Origin: an uncultured Dorea sp.
Lineage (GTDB): Bacteria > Bacillota_A > Clostridia > Lachnospirales > Lachnospiraceae
Assembly (NCBI GenBank): GCA_910579015.1
Contig: CAJTRO010000016.1
Span: 1 to 10,795, forward strand
Direction: 5' to 3'
Length of the DNA: 10,795 nt
In this document: in pieces, positions 1-6,192 of the stretch
How positions within the stretch are numbered: the first letter of the stretch is position 1
Layout of the letters: the number at the start of each line of letters is the position of its first letter
Notes under the pieces: model-generated
Seen by the model: only the letters and a program-made list of their open reading frames with translations
Database searches by the model: none
Told to the model about the DNA's origin: nothing
Program-made: the position numbers and the translations under genes

Positions 1-1
1 T

Positions 2-538
2 TTCAAGACTGCATCCGACATGGACATTCTGGATATGAAGCACTACCTGAACCGTTACCTTCCCATGGATATCGCGATCACAGAGGTGAAGGAGGTTCTC
101 CCCCGGTTCCACGCACAGCTTAACGCCCTCTCCAAGACATACGTGTACCGCATGACGGTGGATGATGTTCCCAGCGTTTTTGACCGCAAATACACCTACC
201 ACTGTTTTAAGGCCCCTGACAAGGCCCTGATGCAGCAGGCGGCCTCCCTGCTGACCGGAACTCATGATTTCCAGCATTTTTCTTCTGCCAGGAAGAGCAA
301 ATCAACCGTGCGCAAGCTCTATGATATAGAGATCTACGGCGCCGGCCAGGAGATGCAGATTTCCATCCATGCAGATGATTTCCTCCACAATATGGCGAGG
401 CTTATTATCGGCACTCTCCTGGATATCGGATTCGGCACGCGCCCCAAGGAAGACATCGAGGACATCTTTGCCGGAATCCAGACGCCCAGCGCTCCCTGTG
501 ATCCGAAGGCGCTCTATCTGCAAGAGATCTCCTACTGA
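2..538 (+). CDS. truA: tRNA pseudouridine synthase TruA, 3' part (5' end outside window)
   Basis: The frame is open to the left edge and ends in TGA, so this is the C-terminal ~178 residues of a protein normally ~245-270 long. TruA converts uridines 38-40 of the tRNA anticodon arm to pseudouridine in the cytoplasm. Visible family blocks are a FHA(Q)LNA-SKTYVYR segment carrying the conserved active-site-region Tyr, a GTHDF-HF segment, STVRKLYDI, and the C-terminal LHNMARLIIGTLLDIG block with its conserved Arg. The catalytic Asp of TruA lies N-terminal to these blocks and is outside the window, so activity cannot be judged. The usually conserved Arg of FHAR reads Gln here (FHAQ). The ATG at position 20 is internal and not the true start. 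No rplM-rpsI follows, unlike the common Firmicutes truA context, so this may be a second paralogue. The next gene is convergent, 39 bases away. Confidence 0.9.
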   Translation, partial: FKTASDMDILDMKHYLNRYLPMDIAITEVKEVLPRFHAQLNALSKTYVYRMTVDDVPSVFDRKYTYHCFKAPDKALMQQAASLLTGTHDFQHFSSARKSKSTVRKLYDIEIYGAGQEMQISIHADDFLHNMARLIIGTLLDIGFGTRPKEDIEDIFAGIQTPSAPCDPKALYLQEISY

Positions 539-577
539 TCCACAGCAAGACAGGCGGCCGGCCGGGGTATGTATCCT

Positions 578-1600
578 TTATCTACCGTCTTTCGCTCCTT
601 TAAAATACGGCGCGTACTTTGCCGCCAGCAAGACGGCCTCTGTCATGCTGACCTCGCTTGCTATCCCTTTTCCGGCGATATCGAAGGCGGTTCCATGATC
701 CACAGAGGTCCGCAGGATCGGCATACCGTTCGTTACGGCAATCGTTTTCTCAAAATCAAGCGTCTTCGCCGCGATATGCCCCTGGTCATGGTAAAGAGAC
801 AGTACGCTGTTGTATTTTCCTGTGGCGGCCTGGTGGAATACGGAATCCGCACCGACAGGCCCGGCAACAGGAAAGCCTTCCGCCTTAAGTTCTTCCACGG
901 CCGGGATGATCTCGTTCACCTCTTCCCAGCCGAACAGTCCGTGCTCTCCGCTGTGGGGATTCAGTCCGGCGACCGCCATGATCCCTTCTGATACCCCCAG
1001 CTTTCTGAGAGCCTCAAGACACCGCTTCACGTAATCCTTGATCCGTTCCTTCGTGATCATATCCAGCATCTCTCTTAAAGATACGTGCCTCGTCAGGAAG
1101 AATACCCTCATACCGTTGGTCTCAAACATAGTCAGCGGATCTTTTGTATCCGTCAGCGCGCCGAATATCTCCGTATGCCCGATATAAGGAATCCCGCCGG
1201 CTCGCAGTGATTCCTTATTGATCGGAGTAGTCGCCACAGCGTCCGCCTTCCCGGCATTGGCAAGCTCGATACATTTCGCAATGTATTCATATGCCGCCCT
1301 TCCGCACATCTTGCTGACACGCCCAAAGGCAAACGCTCCCTGATCAATATTGTCAAGATCTATCAGGTTCAGAACCCCCTCGCGGTAATCCCCTTCCTCA
1401 GGCCCGCGGATTACATGGATACTCAGATCCACACCGGTGATCCGGATTGCATTCTCCATCACGGCCTTATCTCCCACGATCACACAGTCTGCCGCGGCAG
1501 ATACCTTCCCGGAAGCGGCCGCCTTAACCGTTATCTCCGGCCCGACTCCCGCCGGATCCCCGATCGGCACTGCAATCAAAGGTTTTCTCATCTCATTCAT
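578..1600 (-). CDS. pdxA: PdxA-family 4-phosphohydroxy-acid dehydrogenase
   Basis: This 340-residue protein has the usual length of PdxA, an NAD-dependent, metal-dependent decarboxylating dehydrogenase. It carries GDPAGVGPE (14-22), a GHTE segment (141-144), and the three expected metal-ligand histidines: H172 (RHVSL), H216 (AGLNPHSGEHG) and H271 (YHDQGH). SVDHGTAFDIAGKG lies near 299-312. Classical PdxA oxidises 4-phosphohydroxy-L-threonine in pyridoxal phosphate synthesis. Many PdxA homologues instead act on 4-phospho-D-threonate or D-erythronate in sugar-acid catabolism. No other pyridoxine gene or sugar-acid kinase is visible nearby, so the substrate is open. Two starts compete: ATG at 1600 with GGAAGGG directly before it, and ATG at 1591 (MRKPLIAV) with a better-spaced site. 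They differ by three residues. It starts 22 bases after the ArsR-type regulator and is probably the last gene of that transcript. Confidence 0.88.
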   Translation of the reverse strand: MNEMRKPLIAVPIGDPAGVGPEITVKAAASGKVSAAADCVIVGDKAVMENAIRITGVDLSIHVIRGPEEGDYREGVLNLIDLDNIDQGAFAFGRVSKMCGRAAYEYIAKCIELANAGKADAVATTPINKESLRAGGIPYIGHTEIFGALTDTKDPLTMFETNGMRVFFLTRHVSLREMLDMITKERIKDYVKRCLEALRKLGVSEGIMAVAGLNPHSGEHGLFGWEEVNEIIPAVEELKAEGFPVAGPVGADSVFHQAATGKYNSVLSLYHDQGHIAAKTLDFEKTIAVTNGMPILRTSVDHGTAFDIAGKGIASEVSMTEAVLLAAKYAPYFKGAKDGR

Positions 1601-1622
1601 CCCTTCCTTTCACATCTTTGAT

Positions 1623-2636
1623 CTATAAGAAAATCTCCTCCAGAAGCCGTATCATTTCTCCAAAAGCTTCTTGATTAAACTGGTAATACACCTTCCCGTC
1701 CCGCTTCTCTACCGTTACAAAATGATTGCAAAGCAAAATCCCCATGTGATGAGAGGCCGTGGCCGGAGTCAGCTTCAACTCCTCTGCGATCTCCAGATTA
1801 TACTTTCCCCGTTCCTTAAGAGAACACAAAATCTCGAACTTGCTTTTATCCCCCAGGACTTTTAACATCCCGGGAAGAATCTCTCTGGCCTCTTCCCTGC
1901 TTCTTTTATACAGGTAAAGCTTATTAAGCAGGATCCCCTGAAACGCCGCTTTAGACGACAGCCAGCCAATCAATGGGAAGACAGCCGTCAGCCAGACCGT
2001 GATCTCCTCCTTTGCAAGTCCGGTTATCAGCTTCTCCATTACCGGCGGTATCTCAGACGCGGCATCCGCAAAAAGCGGTTCCAGACCTCCCCTGTTCACC
2101 TCTTTGGTATATTCAAACGCGGGTAAATTCTTTCTGTAAATCTCAAAAAGAGCGCCAAACTTTTCCAGAGGCTCATTCATCAGCATCAACAGCCTCCATT
2201 TTGTGTCTTCTGAATATTCTGTCGACTGAATCATCTCAACCCGCTTTTCCACAGTATCCAGACCGGCCGGGATATGATCCCCCTCCTCCGCCAGAAAAGC
2301 TTCTGCAAGCTTCAAGATCTCCTCGTCTGTCAACTCTCCAAGCTTCTCTTCCAGCTGTGGATATTCCATTACCATCGCACATAAGAATAGGAAAAATTCC
2401 TCATTGCCCCCAAAGAAAAATTCTTCACCCGGACACGAGACATATCTCTTCTCGAATTCACTCACATACCCTTCCAAATAAGAAAGGTTCTTCTTGTAAA
2501 AGTTCTCCCCGTCGATCTCCATCTTCTCCAGAGACTTTAAAAGGTCTGCCTTGACCACAGCAAAATCTTTCATGACATAAATAAGTCCCAGCGTCTCAAA
2601 CAGCGGATGAAGTTCTCTTTTATGTTCTACGCCCAT
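1623..2636 (-). CDS. Large ArsR-type winged-helix regulator with unknown N-terminal domain
   Basis: This 337-residue protein is much longer than a typical ArsR repressor (~100). Residues ~260-323 form an ArsR/HTH_20-like winged helix: KFEILCSLKERGKYN, then a helix-turn-helix (NLEIAEELKLTPATASHHMGIL) and the wing (TVEKRDGKVYYQF). Residues 1-240 are an acidic, helix-rich region I cannot assign to a family; it probably carries ligand sensing or dimerisation. The metal-binding ELCVC motif of SmtB/ArsR is absent, so metal sensing through that site is unlikely. The ATG at 2636 has GGAGGG about 8 bases upstream. It lies 83 bases downstream of the ABC exporter gene on the same strand, which suggests control of that exporter and of itself. 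Whether it represses or activates cannot be read from sequence. Confidence 0.85.
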   Translation of the reverse strand: MGVEHKRELHPLFETLGLIYVMKDFAVVKADLLKSLEKMEIDGENFYKKNLSYLEGYVSEFEKRYVSCPGEEFFFGGNEEFFLFLCAMVMEYPQLEEKLGELTDEEILKLAEAFLAEEGDHIPAGLDTVEKRVEMIQSTEYSEDTKWRLLMLMNEPLEKFGALFEIYRKNLPAFEYTKEVNRGGLEPLFADAASEIPPVMEKLITGLAKEEITVWLTAVFPLIGWLSSKAAFQGILLNKLYLYKRSREEAREILPGMLKVLGDKSKFEILCSLKERGKYNLEIAEELKLTPATASHHMGILLCNHFVTVEKRDGKVYYQFNQEAFGEMIRLLEEIFL

Positions 2637-2674
2637 CTGACACCCTCCAACGTCTGTCCTTCTAAGTTATAAAG

Positions 2675-2714
2675 TCCCGGAACCTTCCTTCGCCTGATCG
2701 TTAAAGCTCCGGGA
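2675..2714 (-). promoter_or_regulatory. Hairpin between the ABC exporter and its regulator
   Basis: TCCCGGA (2675-2681) and TCCGGGA (2708-2714) form a perfect 7-bp inverted repeat, with three more inner pairs if wobble is allowed, around a loop of about 20-26 bases. It begins 5 bases after the exporter stop codon. On the minus-strand transcript it is followed by CTTTATAACTT, a poor U-tract. It could be a leaky terminator, a 3'-end stabiliser or a processing site that sets the regulator level below the exporter level. No convincing separate promoter was found in this 83-base gap. Confidence 0.4.
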
Positions 2715-2719
2715 GTACA

Positions 2720-4366
2720 TTAACCAGTATAGGAGTTTTTCAGCTGATTTTCAAGCCGTCCATTGCTCATCTGATAAATTTTATCATACTGCCTTATCAG
2801 CTTTGGATCCGGATTATGGGTGATCGTAATCAGCGTAAGCGCTTCATCCTTTAACAAACGGCTTTCTATCTCACAGGCTGTCTGCCTGTCGAGTGCAGAA
2901 GTTCCTTCATCTAAAATGATCAGCGGCGCATGACGGATCAGCGCCCTTGCAAGCGCGATCCTCTGCCTCTGCCCGCCTGAGAGCAATACGCCGTTCTCTC
3001 CCGCCATATGCAAAAGACCGCCTTCTTTTTCGCCGATGAACAGAGACACTCCGCTTTTTTCCACGGCCTCCTCAAGCTCACACCCGGTAAATTCCTCATA
3101 CAGAAGGATATTTTCCCGAACGGACCAGTTGAACAGATAAATATTCTGATGGATCACCGAAGCAATTCCTGCGATCCTGTCCGGATCCAGTTCTCTTAAT
3201 TCCCGGCCGTCGTACCGGATACTTCCGCTGTAATCTTCATAATATCCAAGAAGCAGTTTGATCAGCGTCGTTTTTCCGCATCCGCTTGCCCCCATGAGCG
3301 CATACTTGCCTCCTCTTGCAATCTGCATCGTAATATCTGACAATACAGGCGTCTCTTCGTCGTAGGAAAAAGATACATGGTCCAGTTCGATCGTATGCTC
3401 AAACGACGGTATCTCCTTAGCCGGCCGCTCCGAGACAGAAGAATCTGCCGCGTATCCGTTCAACCGCCCAATAACCTGCCTCATACTCTGGATCTTGGGG
3501 ACATTCTGCATCAACAGCATGACCGGCGCCATAAACGTACTGCTCAGTTGTACCAGTGCAAGCAGCGTCCCCGTCGTTATCTGCCCGGTCAGCACCAGAT
3601 AAGCCGCCGTAAAGATCACCATGAGGGTTGAGATGACCGCCAGCGTGTCAGACAGCCCCTCATTCAGCGCAAACAACCTTGCCGCGCTGAACCTCACCTG
3701 GGTTTCTTTCTCATTCTCAGCCTGAAACCGGAGGTTCGCGGCTTCTATACGGTTATAGCTTTTCAATACCTCATAGCCTGACAGGATATCCTTTAATTTC
3801 TCCGTGAAAACAGCCATCTGGCTGGAAACAAGCTCCTGCCGTCTCTCCAGATAACGCCCGATCACAGCCGGTATCAGAAACATCAGTAAAAATGCCGTAA
3901 GAAGGATTGCCGTAACGAGCGGACTTAAGATCAGCAGAATGATCAGTGTCGCGGCAAACATCACGAGCAGTTCAAATGTTTGCAGTAATGCGGCGATATA
4001 ATTGTCCTCCACCAGCTTCATGTCGTTGGTCAGCGCCGAGATATAATCCGCTGTGTTCTCCTCCTGAAACCGGACCGGCCGGCGGCTCATGATCCCCTTA
4101 AAGATATCCTGCCGATACTGCCGGATCATCCTCTGAGTCAGATATTTTGCCGTAAGCGCACTCACATAATTCATCACACATAACAGCAGGATATACCCTG
4201 CCGCAAACAGGAAAAGCTTTTCGAAAACCTCCGTCTGCCTGCTTACTGCCGCGTCCACAATCTTCTGGAGCAGAATAGAGATCCCTGCCGATGATACAGA
4301 GGTAAGGATTCCAAGTATCAGTGCCGCCGCCAGAATAAGTCTGTTTTTCTTCCAATATTTCTTCAT
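2720..4366 (-). CDS. ABC exporter half-transporter (fused membrane and ATPase domains)
   Basis: This 548-residue protein is predicted to sit in the cytoplasmic membrane and work as a homodimer, because no partner half-transporter is encoded here. The N-terminal ~300 residues are a type-I-exporter membrane domain with hydrophobic helices near 9-29, 50-70, 125-147, 150-172, 238-262 and 264-290. The ATPase domain (~325-548) has every motif: Walker A GASGCGKTT (359-367), Q-loop Q407, signature LSGGQRQR (462-469), Walker B LIILDEGTSALD with D486 and E487, and switch H517. Walker B is followed by EGTS instead of the commoner EPTS. The ATG at 4366 has AAAGG about 9 bases upstream. The substrate is unknown; a drug, peptide or lipid are all possible. 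The adjacent ArsR-type gene suggests inducible efflux. Slightly short for the family (usually 570-600). Confidence 0.93.
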   Translation of the reverse strand: MKKYWKKNRLILAAALILGILTSVSSAGISILLQKIVDAAVSRQTEVFEKLFLFAAGYILLLCVMNYVSALTAKYLTQRMIRQYRQDIFKGIMSRRPVRFQEENTADYISALTNDMKLVEDNYIAALLQTFELLVMFAATLIILLILSPLVTAILLTAFLLMFLIPAVIGRYLERRQELVSSQMAVFTEKLKDILSGYEVLKSYNRIEAANLRFQAENEKETQVRFSAARLFALNEGLSDTLAVISTLMVIFTAAYLVLTGQITTGTLLALVQLSSTFMAPVMLLMQNVPKIQSMRQVIGRLNGYAADSSVSERPAKEIPSFEHTIELDHVSFSYDEETPVLSDITMQIARGGKYALMGASGCGKTTLIKLLLGYYEDYSGSIRYDGRELRELDPDRIAGIASVIHQNIYLFNWSVRENILLYEEFTGCELEEAVEKSGVSLFIGEKEGGLLHMAGENGVLLSGGQRQRIALARALIRHAPLIILDEGTSALDRQTACEIESRLLKDEALTLITITHNPDPKLIRQYDKIYQMSNGRLENQLKNSYTG

Positions 4367-4380
4367 AGTTTCACACCTTT

Positions 4381-4460
4381 CTAATATATTTAATATCTTT
4401 CAAACAAAAGATATCATAATATTAGATGTGTGTCAACTTAATTTTATATTATTCTAATAT
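4381..4460. promoter_or_regulatory. Candidate operator: three CTAATAT/ATATTAG copies around the promoter
   Basis: CTAATAT occurs at 4381-4387 and 4454-4460, with its complement ATATTAG at 4419-4425. The copy at 4419-4425 lies in the spacer between -35 and -10. One flanking copy is just upstream of -35 and the other sits in the leader next to the ribosome binding site. The pair ATAATATTAG (4416-4425) and CTAATATCAT (4454-4463) matches as an inverted repeat at 9 of 10 positions. This placement would suit repression by the downstream ArsR-type regulator. AT-rich sequence produces such matches easily, so this is a hypothesis. Confidence 0.4.
4408..4436 (-). promoter_or_regulatory. Sigma-A promoter of the ABC exporter operon
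   Basis: Reading leftward, a perfect -35 TTGACA (4436-4431) is followed by a 17-base spacer and a -10 TATCTT (4413-4408), 4 of 6 to consensus. Transcription would begin near 4401, giving a leader of about 35 bases. The surrounding 120 bases are conspicuously AT-rich compared with the flanking genes. Confidence 0.6.
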
Positions 4461-4511
4461 CATTTCAATATATGTCATACACACTATCAGCACATTTAAA
4501 AAGCCGTACTT

Positions 4512-4556
4512 AAAATAAGAAAAACAGCCCGGGCCGCCGAAGCAGACCCAAGCTGT
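4512..4556 (-). terminator. Rho-independent terminator after yjbQ
   Basis: On the minus strand ACAGCTTGGGTCTGC pairs with GCGGCCCGGGCTGT around a TTCG tetraloop. The stem is GC-rich with some G-U pairs and one bulged base, and is followed directly by TTTTTCTTATTTT. It lies about 70 bases after the yjbQ stop and separates the patatin-yjbQ unit from the exporter promoter. Confidence 0.88.
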
Positions 4557-4627
4557 CAACACTCTCCACTCTTAATATGAACTTTGACACAGACCAGACG
4601 ATCCTCTTCATCATCCGGACAATCCTG

Positions 4628-5032
4628 CTATCCTTCCATGATCTTCACATAGAACTTCCGATTCCTTGGTCCGTCGAACTCGCAGAAGTACAGATCCTGC
4701 CAGATTCCAAGCACCAGCTCTCCGTCATGAAGGATCAGCGTCTGGGACGCCCCCACAAAACTGGTCTTGATATGGGCATGAGAATTCCCTTCCATGTGCT
4801 GATAATATCCGGTCCTGACAGGGAATGCTTCCTCAAGCCCGTACAGCATATCGTGCACCACGTCCGGATCCGCATTCTCATTGATGGTAAATCCTGCCGT
4901 CGTATGAGGGGAATATACCACCACGATCCCCTCCCTGATTCCACTTTTGGCAATATCCTGCCGTACCATGTCCGTCACCTTCGCCATCTGCTGTGCATCT
5001 CTCGTGGAGATCCGGTGTTCGTACAAATTCAT
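4628..5032 (-). CDS. yjbQ: YjbQ family (UPF0047) enzyme
   Basis: At 134 residues from the chosen start, this is the normal length for UPF0047/YjbQ. Family signatures in order are SPHTTAGFTINENADPDV (41-58), a conserved His at 79 (QHMEGN), SHAHIKTSFVG (84-94), and ELVLGIWQDLYFCEFDGPR (105-123). The E. coli member was reported to have weak thiamine phosphate synthase activity, but the true cellular role is uncertain. The start at 5032 is preferred over an upstream in-frame ATG at 5107, because GGAGG (5044-5040) lies 7 bases before it and the 25 extra residues do not look like the family. It follows the patatin gene by 81 bases on the same strand and ends before a strong terminator, so the two are probably co-transcribed. 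No thiamine genes are nearby. Confidence 0.9.
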   Translation of the reverse strand: MNLYEHRISTRDAQQMAKVTDMVRQDIAKSGIREGIVVVYSPHTTAGFTINENADPDVVHDMLYGLEEAFPVRTGYYQHMEGNSHAHIKTSFVGASQTLILHDGELVLGIWQDLYFCEFDGPRNRKFYVKIMEG

Positions 5033-5039
5033 TCTGATT

Positions 5040-5044
5040 CCTCC
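5040..5044 (-). promoter_or_regulatory. Ribosome binding site deciding the yjbQ start
   Basis: GGAGG on the minus strand with a 7-base gap to the ATG at 5032. The alternative ATG at 5107 lacks a comparable site at this spacing. Confidence 0.8.
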
Positions 5045-5113
5045 CTCTTCTGCCGTCCGCAGACCGTTTTCTTTATCGTCCTTTATCAAGCGCATATCCC
5101 GGATCATGAGACC

Positions 5114-5971
5114 TTAACAGCCCAGATATGCCTGTAGTTCCTCATATCTGCGCTTCGCCTGCTGATACCCGTGCTTATAGAAATGCGCCAGCGCCTCGCA
5201 ATCCCGCTCAAGCCTTGAGACCGTCGGGATCAACGGCTGGAATACGAAGATCCTTCCCTCCCGCATAAGCCTCTCGACCAGACGGATCTGACGGTTATAC
5301 TCATAATTCCTCCGTATCGTCGTCTTTACCAGCTGCGGATACTTCCGGTAGGCTCTGCGGTACAGATCCGCCACCGCCTGGGAGGTCGGTTTCTTCCGGT
5401 ATCCCGGGTTCCTGGTCAGGACCACTATAATCTTCTTATTTCCTTTCTCCACCGCCCTTTTGACCGGAATGGAGTCTGCCAGTCCGCCGTCCAGATACGG
5501 CACGCCGTCCACATTCACGATAGGCGATACCAGGGGCATACTGCTCGATGCACGGCAGATCTTCATAAGCCGTTCCCTGTCTTTGCGCTCCGTTAGATAT
5601 TCCGCCTGCCCTGTCTCACAGTTCGTCGCCACGATCTCACACTCCGTCTCAGAGGCAAAATACGTATCATAATCAAACGGAAAGAACTCATTGGGATACC
5701 GGTCAAAGATCATGTCCATATCCATCAGGCTCTTTTTCCTGATAAACTTCCTGAACCCATAATAGAAGCTGTACTCCCTCTCCTCATGGATCGTACAGTC
5801 TCTCGTCCTCCCCGGCTGTCTGGCCACATACCCCAGACCGTTGCAGGAACCTGCCGACACTCCTATCACGTGGGACGTATATAAGTCCCGCTCCATCAGA
5901 TAGTCAAGGACGCCAGAGGTGAATACGCCTCTGGTCGCCCCGCCTTCTAATACCATCGTTGCTTTTATCAT
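5114..5971 (-). CDS. Patatin-like phospholipase family protein
   Basis: This 285-residue cytosolic Ser-Asp dyad hydrolase belongs to the bacterial patatin/RssA-like group. It shows the oxyanion-hole glycine motif GGATRG (10-15), the nucleophile elbow GVSAG with S39 (37-41), and the catalytic DGG with D161, all at the usual order and spacing. There is no signal peptide or membrane helix. It probably cleaves acyl esters of phospholipids or lysophospholipids; the substrate cannot be told. The ATG at 5971 has only a weak GCGGGG upstream; a second in-frame ATG at 5956 starts just before the GG motif and has no better site. The C-terminal ~90 residues are rich in Arg, Lys and Tyr. It is divergent from the ABC-F gene and is probably the first gene of a patatin-yjbQ unit. 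Confidence 0.92.
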   Translation of the reverse strand: MIKATMVLEGGATRGVFTSGVLDYLMERDLYTSHVIGVSAGSCNGLGYVARQPGRTRDCTIHEEREYSFYYGFRKFIRKKSLMDMDMIFDRYPNEFFPFDYDTYFASETECEIVATNCETGQAEYLTERKDRERLMKICRASSSMPLVSPIVNVDGVPYLDGGLADSIPVKRAVEKGNKKIIVVLTRNPGYRKKPTSQAVADLYRRAYRKYPQLVKTTIRRNYEYNRQIRLVERLMREGRIFVFQPLIPTVSRLERDCEALAHFYKHGYQQAKRRYEELQAYLGC

Positions 5972-6033
5972 AAACTATACCCCGCTTTTTGTAACCTATT
6001 TGTACGGACAGACGCCCTGCCCGCTCTTCTGCT

Positions 6034-6039
6034 ATTATA
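6034..6039 (-). promoter_or_regulatory. Likely -10 box of the patatin-yjbQ unit
   Basis: A perfect TATAAT on the minus strand, 62 bases before the patatin start. The -35 position 17 bases upstream is poor (TGTACT, 3 of 6), so the promoter may be weak or activator-dependent. Confidence 0.45.
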
Positions 6040-6059
6040 TACCCATTTTCAGATTCAGT

Positions 6060-6081
6060 ACAGTAAAAAATAAATAACTGT
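6060..6081. repeat. Short inverted repeat between divergent promoters
   Basis: ACAGT (6060-6064) and ACTGT (6077-6081) form a 5-bp inverted repeat with a 12-base A/T-rich centre. It lies between the patatin -10 and the ABC-F -35. It could be a regulator site for either gene, but the arms are short. The rest of the 221-base divergent gap holds the two promoters and no gene. Confidence 0.2.
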
Positions 6082-6110
6082 GAAAACCTCCGAAAAACCG
6101 ATGATTGTCC

Positions 6111-6139
6111 TTGCTATTTCCTTCCATATTTGGTAAGAT
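6111..6139 (+). promoter_or_regulatory. Promoter of the ABC-F gene with extended -10
   Basis: A -35 TTGCTA (6111-6116), a 17-base spacer ending in TGG, and a -10 TAAGAT (6134-6139) give 4 of 6 at each box plus the TGn extension. Transcription would start near 6146, leaving a leader of about 47 bases. That is too short for the uORF-attenuator leaders typical of drug-inducible ABC-F resistance genes. Confidence 0.5.
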
Positions 6140-6192
6140 AGGCAGGTTAAAAAGATTATTTCTATTTCAATCAATAAGGAGTATGAAGACAT

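Noticed and set aside
551..567. GC-rich palindrome GGCCGGCC between truA and pdxA as a bidirectional terminator
   Set aside because: There is no loop and no flanking T- or A-tract; it is only a self-complementary 8-mer in a 39-base gap.
2012..2554. Rightward open frame of 180 codons opposite the ArsR-type regulator
   Set aside because: It is rich in Ser, Pro and Arg with no domain pattern and no good ribosome binding site. It is antisense to a clearly real gene.
5033..5107. N-terminal extension of YjbQ by 25 residues
   Set aside because: GGAGG 7 bases before 5032 and the family length both favour the shorter start. The extension is charged and unlike the family.
4577..5137. Rightward open frame of 186 codons opposite yjbQ
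   Set aside because: It lies over the strongly conserved YjbQ family sequence on the other strand and shows no recognisable motif; a codon-bias shadow.
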